Assembly: GCF_000422645.1 (NCBI RefSeq)
Contig: NZ_AUGL01000010.1
Location: 1-64,000 of the forward strand
DNA length: 64,000 nt
Origin: Ferrimonas futtsuensis DSM 18154
Lineage (GTDB): Bacteria > Pseudomonadota > Gammaproteobacteria > Enterobacterales > Shewanellaceae
Reading direction: 5' to 3'
Made by a program: the position numbers and the translations under genes. Every line of letters starts with the position of its first letter. Position 1 is the first letter of the stretch. The notes under the pieces are model-generated. The model ran no database searches and was not told where the DNA came from. It worked only from the letters and a program-made list of their open reading frames with translations. Below, piece by piece: positions 1-7,538 of this stretch.

Positions 1-330
1 GTTCACTCCGTGCATCCAGGCACTCCGCCCTTCGGGCCATCGCAAGCGATGTTACTCCGGTCGTTCCTCCCTCCGTTGCCGGGTCGAGGCACCATATTAG
101 AGAGAAGCGCTCGACCGGGCGTCCCCACCGCAACATTGACGCTTTTTTCGTTTAGCGGCTGTACCAATTCCCAAGCGCAAGACTTCAACTGGCCAACATC
201 GCTGCGAAACCCTCCCTCTCTTCGGCCCAAATGTCGGAAAAAACCCGCATTTTGCAGCGAACTTGTATTTATCAGCTTCTTTACTAGGCTCAAACAGCAC
301 CCGCACAGTACGGGAGCACTCAAATAGAGC
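1..330. repeat. Non-coding region, possible dispersed repeat
   Basis: This stretch ahead of the first gene is open in overlapping frames on both strands, but none has a ribosome binding site or recognisable domain. Its translated frames (for example the end VPGCTE on the minus strand) resemble low-complexity hypothetical proteins I remember from Shewanella-type genomes. That would fit a dispersed non-coding repeat that is often wrongly called as a gene. A genome-wide search for copies would settle it. No promoter is convincing. Confidence 0.35.
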
Positions 331-347
331 AACAAAAGGAATTGATG

Positions 348-881
348 ATGAACAAATCACTAAGTGCACTGACACTGGGCCTGCTGTTGGCCTTTGCTAC
401 CACCTCTGCCCAAGCCAAAGACGAAGGCTTCTATATGGGCGCATCTCTGGGCTCGGCCAGTATCGAACAGGATGGCGCGGATCCGGATCTGGGCGACTTC
501 GATTTCGATGAGAACGACTTTGCCTGGAAAATCTTCGGCGGCTACCAGTTCAGCGGTCTTCTGGCCGTCGAAGGTGGCTATGTGGATCTGGGCTCCCCTT
601 CAGACTCTGGCACCAAGGTCGACCCCTATGGGCTGGATATCTTTGCCGTTGCCGGCATTCCCCTGGGCCCGGTCAGGGTCTTCGGTAAGATAGGCGGCAT
701 CTACTGGGACTCTGACATCGACATCGGTGACAGCAGTAGCAGCGATGACGGCTTCGATGCTGCCGGTGGCGTTGGGCTGGAGTTCGAGCTGGGCAGCTTT
801 GCCCTTCGTGGCGAAGTAGAGTACCTGGATGTGCTCGATGGCACCTGGATGTATACCCTGGGCGCTACCATCACCTTCTAA
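348..881 (+). CDS. Outer membrane beta-barrel protein
   Basis: A predicted outer membrane barrel protein of 178 residues in the OmpA-like/Ail-type small porin class. It opens with a clean signal peptide ending at AQA. Alternating aromatic and glycine-rich strands follow (GFYMGASLGSASIEQ, WKIFGGYQF, VFGKIGGIYWDSD), and the last residues TLGATITF end in Phe, the usual barrel C-terminal signature. There are ATG codons at 345 and 348; the AAAGGA at 335-340 fits 348 better. No periplasmic OmpA domain is present. The acidic loop DIDIGDSSSSDDGFD is likely extracellular. The exact role is unknown. It appears monocistronic. Confidence 0.8.
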   Translation: MNKSLSALTLGLLLAFATTSAQAKDEGFYMGASLGSASIEQDGADPDLGDFDFDENDFAWKIFGGYQFSGLLAVEGGYVDLGSPSDSGTKVDPYGLDIFAVAGIPLGPVRVFGKIGGIYWDSDIDIGDSSSSDDGFDAAGGVGLEFELGSFALRGEVEYLDVLDGTWMYTLGATITF

Positions 882-984
882 AGCTTGCCAGGCCGCCGCT
901 GGCGGCCTGATTCCCCCCGTCATTGCCAATCCGCCCCATAGCCACTAGCTTAAAAGGCAGTCACCCCAAGGATATGGAGCATCT

Positions 985-1614
985 ATGATCACCCTCTATG
1001 GTTTCCCCCGCACCCGCTCACTGAGAATCTCCTGGCTATTGGAGGAGCTGGGACTGGAGTGGCACTACTCCCTGGTCAACTTCAACAAAGGGGAACACCG
1101 CAGCGCCGATTTTCTGGCCGTAAACCCCGCAGGCAAGGTACCCGCACTGACCGATGGCGAACTGACCCTGTTGGAGTCTGGTGCCATCTGTCTGCACCTG
1201 GCGGAGAAATATGGTAATCATTGGCTACCCCAGCCTGGCACAGACGACGGCGCACGACATCATCAGCTGCTGCTCTTTACCCTATGCGAGCTGGAACAAC
1301 CCCTTTGGACCATAGGCAAACACAAATTTGCTCTGCCTGAGGAGTTACGGGTTCCTCAGGTCATTGAGACCGCAACCTGGGAATTTGCCCGGGCCGTCTC
1401 CCTGATCGAGCCCTGGGTACCGGAACAGGGCTACCTGTTGGGGGAAAACCCCACCGTGGCCGACATTCTGCTGGCCCACACCCTTAACTGGGCTCACAGT
1501 TTTAAGATGCCCTTACCGGAAAAGCTCGAAAGCTACCGCTCAAGGCTGTCTTTGCGCCCCGCCCTGGGCCGGGCACTGAAGCGCGAAACAGAGGCCCTCT
1601 CAGACGAGTCGTGA
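985..1614 (+). CDS. Glutathione S-transferase family protein
   Basis: A cytosolic glutathione transferase of 209 residues, the usual length. The N-terminal thioredoxin-fold domain begins MITLYGFPRTRSLRISWLLEEL, with the Arg/Ser region that contacts glutathione. It has the cis-Pro motif GKVPAL and the ESGAI segment that binds the gamma-glutamyl group. The all-helical C-terminal domain (from about residue 85) includes the N-capping box region VADILLAHTLNW. The start has a GGAG five bases upstream. The substrate is not predictable; bacterial members act in detoxification of electrophiles. A hairpin terminator follows. Confidence 0.88.
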   Translation: MITLYGFPRTRSLRISWLLEELGLEWHYSLVNFNKGEHRSADFLAVNPAGKVPALTDGELTLLESGAICLHLAEKYGNHWLPQPGTDDGARHHQLLLFTLCELEQPLWTIGKHKFALPEELRVPQVIETATWEFARAVSLIEPWVPEQGYLLGENPTVADILLAHTLNWAHSFKMPLPEKLESYRSRLSLRPALGRALKRETEALSDES

Positions 1615-1631
1615 CCCGCTCCTGGTAACAA

Positions 1632-1664
1632 AGGCTGAATTCCGAAGGGATTTCAGCCTCTTTG
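1632..1664 (+). terminator. Rho-independent terminator, weak
   Basis: The arms AGGCTGAA (1632-1639) and TTCAGCCT (1652-1659) pair perfectly around a short loop. Only CTCTTT follows, so termination may be partial. It lies 17 bases after the glutathione transferase stop codon. Confidence 0.6.
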
Positions 1665-1717
1665 GCTAGATTTATGGCTAGGCTCAATTTTCTTTGGCGT
1701 TTTTTTCATCAAAACAC

Positions 1718-1745
1718 TTGCTTTTAGCTCTACAAAGAGTAATAT
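1718..1745 (+). promoter_or_regulatory. Probable sigma-70 promoter of deaD
   Basis: A -35 box TTGCTT (1718-1723) and a -10 box TAATAT (1740-1745) are separated by 16 bases. Transcription would start near 1752, giving a leader of about 144 bases before the helicase start codon. Confidence 0.55.
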
Positions 1746-1751
1746 GCGCGC

Positions 1752-1895
1752 CCTCGGGATCTATCTCCCTTATTGGGAGGCTATTAGCGCCATACAACGT
1801 CTGCCGGCCAGGGCGGCTCTAAATGGGTTGTTGTTTGGGCTAATGCCTCGTTGCTCCGCTTCGCAGCCAAGCTGCGACAACCTGACTGGATATAC
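1752..1895 (+). promoter_or_regulatory. deaD 5' leader with hairpin next to the start
   Basis: This is a long untranslated leader by inference from the promoter at 1718-1745. It contains a perfect 7-bp hairpin (TCGCAGC at 1861-1867 and GCTGCGA at 1871-1877, 3-base loop) ending 18 bases before the ATG. A stacked repeat, CTCCC with GGGAG, lies near 1767-1780. DEAD-box helicase mRNAs in enterobacteria have long leaders that mediate autoregulation or cold control; that role here is inferred only. Confidence 0.4.
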
Positions 1896-3836
1896 ATGTC
1901 TGATACCACTATTGATTTTGCTGGCTTAAATCTGCCGGCTCCTCTGCTTGCGGCCGTTACTGACCTGGGCTTTACCGCCCCCACGCCGATTCAGGCCCAA
2001 GCCATCCCTTACATGATTGAGGGCAACGACATTCTGGGTGAAGCCCAAACCGGTACCGGTAAAACCGCTGCCTTTGGTCTGCCCGGGCTGGCCCGTATAG
2101 ATCCCAGCCAGCGCCACATTCAGATGCTGGTGCTCGCCCCGACCCGTGAACTGGCAATTCAGGTTGCCAAATCCCTGGAAGAGTTCGCTGTAAACCTGCG
2201 CGGCCTGCGCGTAACCACCCTGTACGGTGGCCAGCCCTACGGCCCTCAGCTGCGTGATCTGGAGCGTGGCTGCCAGGTAGTCGTGGCCACTCCCGGCCGC
2301 CTGATGGACCACATTCGCCGTGGCAGCATCGATCTGGAGAAGGTCAGCTGCTGCGTGCTGGACGAAGCCGATGAGATGCTCAACATGGGCTTCCTCGAAG
2401 ATATCGAATGGATCCTCGAGCACCTGGACTCCGAGACTCAGATGGCGCTGTTCTCCGCCACCATGCCTCAGCAGATCCGTCGCATCGCCCAGCGCTTCCT
2501 GAAAGATCCTAAACACGTCAAGATCGCTGCAGATGTAAACGCGAAGGCCAACATTACCCAGAAAGCCTGGAAGGTTACCGGCGTTTCCAAGCAGACCGCC
2601 CTAGAGCGTCTGGCAGAGACCCTGCCCTACGACGCCATGATCGTGTTTGTGCGCACCCGTGGTGACACCGTCGATCTGGCCGCCCACCTGAATGGTCTGG
2701 GTTTCAAGGCCTCCGCCCTCAACGGTGACATGAGCCAGCAGCAGCGTGAACACACCGTTGCTCAGCTGCATAAGGGTCGCATCTCCATCCTGATCGCCAC
2801 CGACGTTGTCGCCCGTGGCCTGGATGTGCCCCGCATCACCCACGTAGTGAACTACGACCTGCCCATGGACTCCGAGTCCTACGTGCACCGTATTGGCCGT
2901 ACCGGCCGTGCCGGTCGTGAAGGTGAAGCGATCCTGTTTGCCCGCCCACGCGAAATGCGCCTGCTGCGCAACTACGAGCGTCAGACCAAGGGCACCATCA
3001 TCCCTATGGATCTGCCGACCGCTGAAGAGCTGGGCCGTCACCGGGTTGGCCGTCTGCAGGAGGAGCTGACCACCTGCATCGACGAGCGTGACCTGGAAGA
3101 GCTGAAGAGCATGCTGACCGAAATGGCCGAGAAGACCGAGAAGGACATTCTCAGCCTGGCCGCCGCCCTGCTGTTCGAACGCCAACGTAAGAAGCCTCTG
3201 AAGCCTAAGCCGGATCCAGAGCCGCGTTTCGAGCGTCGCGAGCGTTCCGAGCGCCGTGACCGCGACGGCGATGATCGTCGTCCACGTCGCGAGAACATCA
3301 ATTTCGACACCTATCGCCTGGCCGTTGGTCGCGAGCATGGTGCCCAGGTGAAGGACATCGTTGGCGCTCTGGCCAACGAGCTGCAGCTGGAGAGCCGTCT
3401 CATCGGTCAAATCCGCCTGTTCGATGCCCACACACTGGTGCAGCTGCCTCAGAACATGCCTCCTTACGTTCAGAACGACATGCGTAAGATCCGCATCCGC
3501 AACCGCCAGATAGACGGCCAGATCACCTCTGAGCAGATCCCGCCTCGGGATCGCGATGACAACCGCCGTCCACGCCGCGATGGCGAGTTCCGCGGTCGCC
3601 GTGATGGTGAGTTCCGTGGTCGTCGCAACGACGGTGACTCCCGTGGCCGCCGCAACGAAGGTGAATTCCGCCCTCGTCGTGAAGATGGCGAATTCCGCCC
3701 TCGCCGCAACGACGGTGAATTCCGCCCTCGTCGCAACGAAGGTGAGTTCCGTGGTCGTCGCGAGGATGGCGAGTTCCGCGGTCGCCGCAACGACGGTTAT
3801 CAGGGCAAGCGCCCGCGCCGCGAATTCAACGACTAA
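1896..3836 (+). CDS. deaD: DEAD-box ATP-dependent RNA helicase DeaD (CsdA)
   Basis: A cold-shock type RNA helicase that unwinds structured RNA in ribosome assembly and mRNA decay. It is 646 residues, close to the E. coli protein. It carries the Q motif (FTAPTPIQ), motif I AQTGTGKT, motif II DEAD, motif III SAT, motif V ATDVVARGLDV and motif VI HRIGRTGRAGR. A DbpA/CsdA-type RNA-binding domain follows (TYRLAVGREHGAQVKDIVGAL). The tail is an Arg-rich repeat array. The frame stays open upstream to 1851, but the ATG at 1896 matches the family start; its ribosome site is weak. A strong terminator follows. Confidence 0.95.
   Translation: MSDTTIDFAGLNLPAPLLAAVTDLGFTAPTPIQAQAIPYMIEGNDILGEAQTGTGKTAAFGLPGLARIDPSQRHIQMLVLAPTRELAIQVAKSLEEFAVNLRGLRVTTLYGGQPYGPQLRDLERGCQVVVATPGRLMDHIRRGSIDLEKVSCCVLDEADEMLNMGFLEDIEWILEHLDSETQMALFSATMPQQIRRIAQRFLKDPKHVKIAADVNAKANITQKAWKVTGVSKQTALERLAETLPYDAMIVFVRTRGDTVDLAAHLNGLGFKASALNGDMSQQQREHTVAQLHKGRISILIATDVVARGLDVPRITHVVNYDLPMDSESYVHRIGRTGRAGREGEAILFARPREMRLLRNYERQTKGTIIPMDLPTAEELGRHRVGRLQEELTTCIDERDLEELKSMLTEMAEKTEKDILSLAAALLFERQRKKPLKPKPDPEPRFERRERSERRDRDGDDRRPRRENINFDTYRLAVGREHGAQVKDIVGALANELQLESRLIGQIRLFDAHTLVQLPQNMPPYVQNDMRKIRIRNRQIDGQITSEQIPPRDRDDNRRPRRDGEFRGRRDGEFRGRRNDGDSRGRRNEGEFRPRREDGEFRPRRNDGEFRPRRNEGEFRGRREDGEFRGRRNDGYQGKRPRREFND
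3577..3801 (+). repeat. Tandem repeat encoding the Arg-rich tail of DeaD
   Basis: About nine in-frame units of 24-27 bases encode variants of DGEFRGRR and NDGEFRPRR. RGG/RGR-like tails bind RNA without sequence specificity in this family. The near-identical DNA units make copy number likely to vary between strains through slippage. Confidence 0.8.
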
Positions 3837-3878
3837 CAGGTATTGAGCGGGTCATTCCGCTTAACACCCAGGTCTGAT

Positions 3879-3913
3879 AAGCTGCCCTCCTTCTTGGAGG
3901 GCAGCTTTTTTTT
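3879..3913 (+). terminator. Strong terminator after deaD, abutting the next start codon
   Basis: A perfect 12-bp stem AAGCTGCCCTCC / GGAGGGCAGCTT (3879-3890 and 3896-3907, loop TTCTT) is followed by a T run ending one base before the ATG at 3914. The only good Shine-Dalgarno sequence for the next gene (GGAGG, 3896-3900) lies inside the 3' arm of this stem. Confidence 0.9.
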
Positions 3914-4435
3914 ATGAAAAATCTCTTAGTATCTCTGGCATTTATCGCCAGCTTTGGGGCCAACGCCTCCTTTACTGACAACAGCAGTGACCTGCTGGAG
4001 TTTGCCCTGCCGGCGGCGGCAGCATCCATCGCCTACTTCGTCGAGGAGGATGAAGAGGGGCTCTGGCAGTTTGGTTACAGCCTGGGTGCCACCGCCCTGA
4101 CCACCTACGCCCTGAAGGCAGCGGTCGACAAGGAGCGCCCCAACGGCAAGGACAACGATGCCTTCCCCAGCGGTCACGCCGCCCTCACCTTCTCCAGCGC
4201 CGGTTTCCTGCACCGCCGCTATGGTTGGCAATACGCCCTGCCGGCCTACCTTCTGGCTGGTTACACCGGCTATGCCCGGGTCCAGACCGACAACCACGAA
4301 GTGGTGGACGTACTCGCCGGTGCCGCCATCGGCATGGCGTTCAACCACTTTATTGTGTCGCCGCACCCGGATCTGGCCATCGCTCCCTACTATGATGGTG
4401 AGACTGCCGGCCTGGTCGGCCAATTCAAGTTTTAG
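3914..4435 (+). CDS. PAP2 superfamily phosphatase, periplasmic
   Basis: A type 2 phosphatidic acid phosphatase of 173 residues with an N-terminal signal peptide (MKNLLVSLAFIASFGANA). The three signature motifs are visible: KAAVDKERP (motif 1), PSGHAA (motif 2, catalytic His) and ARVQTDNHEVVDVLAG (motif 3, nucleophile His). It should dephosphorylate a lipid phosphate or pyrophosphate, such as undecaprenyl pyrophosphate or lipid A, from the periplasmic side; the substrate is not predictable. The start codon sits directly behind the deaD terminator, so expression may depend on readthrough. The HIT gene follows after 8 bases. Confidence 0.88.
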   Translation: MKNLLVSLAFIASFGANASFTDNSSDLLEFALPAAAASIAYFVEEDEEGLWQFGYSLGATALTTYALKAAVDKERPNGKDNDAFPSGHAALTFSSAGFLHRRYGWQYALPAYLLAGYTGYARVQTDNHEVVDVLAGAAIGMAFNHFIVSPHPDLAIAPYYDGETAGLVGQFKF

Positions 4436-4443
4436 GAGAGACT

Positions 4444-4869
4444 ATGTTTGAGCTACACGAAAGGCTGGAGCAAGACTCCATGTTGATTGGCCACCTGAAC
4501 CTGTGTCAGGTAAGGCTCTCCAAGGACGGTCGTTATCCCTGGCTTATCCTGATCCCTGAACGCAATGACATTAAGGAGATCCACCACCTGAGTGACGCCG
4601 AGCAGCAGCAACTGATGCGCGAATCCTGTCAGGTCGCCGAAATCATGGAGGAGGTGCTGAGCCCGGATAAGGTGAATGTGGCGTCACTGGGGAACATGGT
4701 GCCTCAACTGCACCTGCACCACGTGGCCAGGTTTGCCAGCGATGACGCCTGGCCTGGCCCCATCTGGGGCGCCCACCCGGCGCTGCTGGAGTCTGAGCAT
4801 GAGCTGGAGCAGAAGAGCCATCAGTGGCAGCAGTGGCTCTCCCGAATCGAAGGCTTTGTGGTCGCCTGA
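4444..4869 (+). CDS. HIT-family nucleotide-binding protein
   Basis: A histidine-triad superfamily protein of 141 residues. The active-site strand reads QLHLHHVARF, so the first His of the classic HxHxHxx triad is Gln while the other two histidines are kept. This variant is common in the Galt/HIT-like group annotated simply as HIT domain protein in Shewanella-type bacteria. Family members hydrolyse nucleotide phosphoramidates or act as dinucleotide hydrolases; the activity here is unproven. Its ATG follows GGAGAG directly after the PAP2 gene, so the two probably share a transcript. It converges on yaeQ with only five bases between. Confidence 0.85.
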   Translation: MFELHERLEQDSMLIGHLNLCQVRLSKDGRYPWLILIPERNDIKEIHHLSDAEQQQLMRESCQVAEIMEEVLSPDKVNVASLGNMVPQLHLHHVARFASDDAWPGPIWGAHPALLESEHELEQKSHQWQQWLSRIEGFVVA

Positions 4870-4874
4870 TCCCC

Positions 4875-5420
4875 TTAACCGGCGCGCTGACGGCACTCAG
4901 GCTCGACTGAGACGGAGCCGGTTTCGGTGGAGAGCATGCACTGGCCATCCATGATATTGGCCTGCAGGCGGATGTTTCTGTCCGCCAGATCCGCCAGGCC
5001 ATTGAACGCCTCATCGGACAGGCTCCAGATGGTCAGGTTGTCATGGCGGGCCAGATTACCCTGGTTCTGCTGCCACCACACCTGAGCAGAACGCTCACCA
5101 TAGTTGAACAGCACCACCTGCCTGGCACGGGCACAGGCTTTTTTCAGGCGCTTCTCATCCGGCTGTCCCAGCTCAATCCAAAGCTCGATCTCTCCGGCAT
5201 CGTTTTTCAGCCACAGCTCCGGCTCGTCATCAGCACACAAGCCCTTGGTAAACTCCAGCTTCTCCCCGGCATACATGCACCAGGCCAGCAGCCGCACCAT
5301 CAGCCTGCCGTCGGTTTCCGAAGGGTGGCGGGCCAGAGTCAGACTTTCACTCAGATATTGGTGGCGATCCATATCCGCCAACTCGACGTGGGCACGGAAC
5401 ACCGTCGCTTTCAGGGCCAT
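4875..5420 (-). CDS. yaeQ: YaeQ family protein
   Basis: A YaeQ protein of 181 residues, the normal length. It shows the conserved pattern MALKATVFRAHVELADMDRH, HPSETDGRLMVRLLAW and ELWIELGQPDEKRLKKAC. YaeQ has a PD-(D/E)xK nuclease-like fold. It was first linked to suppression of an rfaH defect, but its biochemical role is not known. The gene is single and convergent with the HIT gene. The 214 bases upstream are shared with the divergently transcribed fkpA-like gene and should hold both promoters. Confidence 0.93.
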   Translation of the reverse strand: MALKATVFRAHVELADMDRHQYLSESLTLARHPSETDGRLMVRLLAWCMYAGEKLEFTKGLCADDEPELWLKNDAGEIELWIELGQPDEKRLKKACARARQVVLFNYGERSAQVWWQQNQGNLARHDNLTIWSLSDEAFNGLADLADRNIRLQANIMDGQCMLSTETGSVSVEPECRQRAG

Positions 5421-5634
5421 CAGTTCTCAATTCCAGAAGTAAACAAAGTAACCGATGGAGTGTACCAGCATTTGATTGCTGGCCGTCACCTTCTGGCCAA
5501 AATTCAAAGCGGCAAAGACAAATTTCGGGAACCCTGGGTCCAATCACCGGTCATACCCCCTGTTTATACGAATAACCCTTGCATAATGGGCGGTTAGCCC
5601 TAATAGTAGTTGGGATGTTTTTAGGGAGAATCCA

Positions 5635-6399
5635 ATGCGCACTCTATTTAAGATCGGCCTGGTAGCCGCAGCCGTCGCTCTGGCCGGTTGTCAGGATAAA
5701 GCCGCCGATACTCAGGCAGAACAGGTTAAGCTGGACACCGAAGATCAGAAGATCGCCTACGCCATCGGCGCCTCTTTCGCCGGTAACCTGGCCAGCAGCC
5801 TGGACCAGCTGAACGAGCTGGAGATTTCCGTGGACCGTGAGCTGGTTCTCCAGGGTATCAAGGCAGGCCTGGCTGGCAACAACCAGCTGAGCGAAGAGGA
5901 GATGGGCCAGCTGCTGCAGGCATTTGACACCAAGATCGCCGAAGCCGCCCAGGCCAAGGAAGCCGCCGAAACTGCAGCCGTGAAGGCTGAAGGCGAAGCC
6001 TTCCTGGCAGAAAACGCCAAGAAAGAGGGCGTGAACGTCACCGAGTCCGGCCTGCAGTATAAAGTCATCACCGAGGGCGAAGGCGCCAAACCTGCCGCCA
6101 CCGATACCGTTGAAGTGCACTACCGCGGCACCCTGATCGACGGCACCGAATTCGACTCCTCCTACAAGCGTGGCGAGTCCATCAGCTTCCCGCTGAACGG
6201 CGTGATCAAGGGCTGGACCGAAGGCCTGCAGCTGATGAACGTGGGTTCCAAGTACGAACTGTACATCCCCTCCGATCTGGCCTACGGTGAACGTGGCGCC
6301 GGCCAGTCCATCCCTGGCAATGCAGCCCTGGTGTTCGAGGTGGAACTGCTGGGCATCCCCTCCCAGGAGAAACAGGAGATGGGCGTCGAGGAGCAGTAA
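5635..6399 (+). CDS. fkpA: FKBP-type peptidyl-prolyl isomerase, FkpA/Mip-like lipoprotein
   Basis: A periplasmic proline isomerase and chaperone of 254 residues. The N-terminus is a lipoprotein signal with lipobox LAGC (Cys19), so it is probably membrane anchored, unlike soluble E. coli FkpA. Residues 35-130 form the helical dimerisation domain ([15 protein letters not shown], then an Ala/Glu-rich long helix). The C-terminal FKBP domain carries [31 protein letters not shown] and the [13 protein letters not shown] flap. GGGAGA precedes the ATG. It is followed by a strong terminator and so is monocistronic. Confidence 0.92.
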   Translation: MRTLFKIGLVAAAVALAGCQDKAADTQAEQVKLDTEDQKIAYAIGASFAGNLASSLDQLNELEISVDRELVLQGIKAGLAGNNQLSEEEMGQLLQAFDTKIAEAAQAKEAAETAAVKAEGEAFLAENAKKEGVNVTESGLQYKVITEGEGAKPAATDTVEVHYRGTLIDGTEFDSSYKRGESISFPLNGVIKGWTEGLQLMNVGSKYELYIPSDLAYGERGAGQSIPGNAALVFEVELLGIPSQEKQEMGVEEQ

Positions 6400-6416
6400 G
6401 CTTCGACCCATCGAAG

Positions 6417-6442
6417 AAAAGGCGCCCGTTGGCGCCTTTTTT
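6417..6442 (+). terminator. Rho-independent terminator after fkpA
   Basis: AAAAGGCGCC (6417-6426) pairs with GGCGCCTTTT (6431-6440) around a CGTT loop and runs into a T tract. Confidence 0.92.
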
Positions 6443-6467
6443 GTATCACTCGCGTTCAGGAGGAAAG

Positions 6468-7160
6468 ATGATCCTGCTTACCGGCACCAGCCGCCCCTTC
6501 GGTGATGGCCACAGCGCCATCCATAAACAACCCGTCAACGGAGCGCTGTTCTGCTCTGTTCTGGGACTGCCCGGTGACGACGTGGCCGACCCCAGGTTTC
6601 ATGGCGGCGCCGATCGTGCCCTGCATTACTACCCGGAGGAGCACTACCAGTTCTGGGCCCATTATTGGCAGAGCCTGGGGCTGGCCGCCGCACCAACCCC
6701 TTTCGAGGCTGGCGCCTTCGGTGAAAACCTCTGTGGCCAGGGTTGGACCGAACACACCGTCTGTGTCGGCGATCGCTTCCGCCTGGGGGGAACCCTGCTG
6801 GAGGTGAGCGAACCTCGTTGCCCCTGTCACAAGCTCAACACCCGCTTTGACTACGGCCACATGGCCCTGCAGGTTCAGCTGACCCATCGTTGTGGCTGGT
6901 TCTTCAGGGTTATCGAGGAGGGCGAAATTGACTCAGGGGACACCCTGGAGCGGGTCGAGAGGGACCCCAGGGGGCTGACCCTGGCACGGTGCAACACAAT
7001 CCTTTATGGCCAGCCCTTCCACCGGGAGGATCTCACCCTGCTGGCAGAGCACCCCAGGCTGACCGCCGTGTGGAAGAACCATGCCAGGCGGTGGATCGAA
7101 ACCGGCATCGGCGGGGACTGGCACAAACGCCTGTTTAGTCATCCCGCCACCTCTCAATAA
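6468..7160 (+). CDS. yiiM: MOSC domain protein, YiiM family
   Basis: A molybdenum-cofactor sulfurase C-terminal (MOSC) protein of 230 residues similar to E. coli YiiM, which reduces N-hydroxylated bases such as 6-hydroxylaminopurine. Family blocks are clear: FHGGADRALHYYPEEHY, AFGENL, VGDRFRLGGTLLEVSEPRCPCHKLNTRF with the cofactor-binding Cys, and GWFFRVIEEG. The frame is open back to 6429 inside the terminator, but the AGGAGGAA before the ATG at 6468 decides the start. The gene stands alone, bounded by the fkpA terminator and the promoter region of the nucleoside transporter. Confidence 0.9.
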   Translation: MILLTGTSRPFGDGHSAIHKQPVNGALFCSVLGLPGDDVADPRFHGGADRALHYYPEEHYQFWAHYWQSLGLAAAPTPFEAGAFGENLCGQGWTEHTVCVGDRFRLGGTLLEVSEPRCPCHKLNTRFDYGHMALQVQLTHRCGWFFRVIEEGEIDSGDTLERVERDPRGLTLARCNTILYGQPFHREDLTLLAEHPRLTAVWKNHARRWIETGIGGDWHKRLFSHPATSQ

Positions 7161-7538
7161 CACAGGACAGACCACCGTGCTGAATACCCATTCACATAGA
7201 CTCGGCAGTGACTCCTTGGAGTAAAACTTCGTTTTAAACACCCAAAATTGTCGTTAACCCAACTGGCAAAACCCGGTATCTTTCCGCCCTAACTTATGCT
7301 TTTTTCGTAATATTACCACGAACGATGTTTTTTCCGTCAGTCACTTTCAGAGCAAAATAAACGTAAAATCGGCGATTATTTAACCCGGGATCAAAAATAA
7401 CGTGATTCAGGTCACACAAGCCAAGGGAAGTCATATTCGCCGCTTGATGGAGGAGCAGTGTCGGTATATGGCTGTGACATCAACTTTTCTGGATAAAAGT
7501 TGCTTAAAGAAAATTACTACAATCGCGAGGATAAGATG
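7161..7538 (+). promoter_or_regulatory. Control region of the nucleoside transporter operon
   Basis: About 380 AT-rich bases without a gene. Beyond the CRP site at 7401-7416, the stretch 7245-7400 is A/T-rich with several TTTTTT and AAAATAA runs. The leader 7440-7535 has no clear hairpin. A CytR-like or PurR-like operator was not recognised. Confidence 0.5.
7401..7416 (+). promoter_or_regulatory. CRP (cAMP receptor protein) binding site
   Basis: CGTGA-TTCAGG-TCACA matches the CRP consensus TGTGA-N6-TCACA at nine of ten core positions. It lies 123 bases upstream of the BMP protein start, a plausible activating position. Nucleoside uptake genes are classic CRP targets in enterobacteria and Vibrio. 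Confidence 0.75.

Noticed and set aside
10-327. Open frames of about 105-110 codons on both strands at the left edge
   Set aside because: No ribosome site, no signal or domain. Both strands are open over the same bases, which suggests composition or a repeat rather than a gene.
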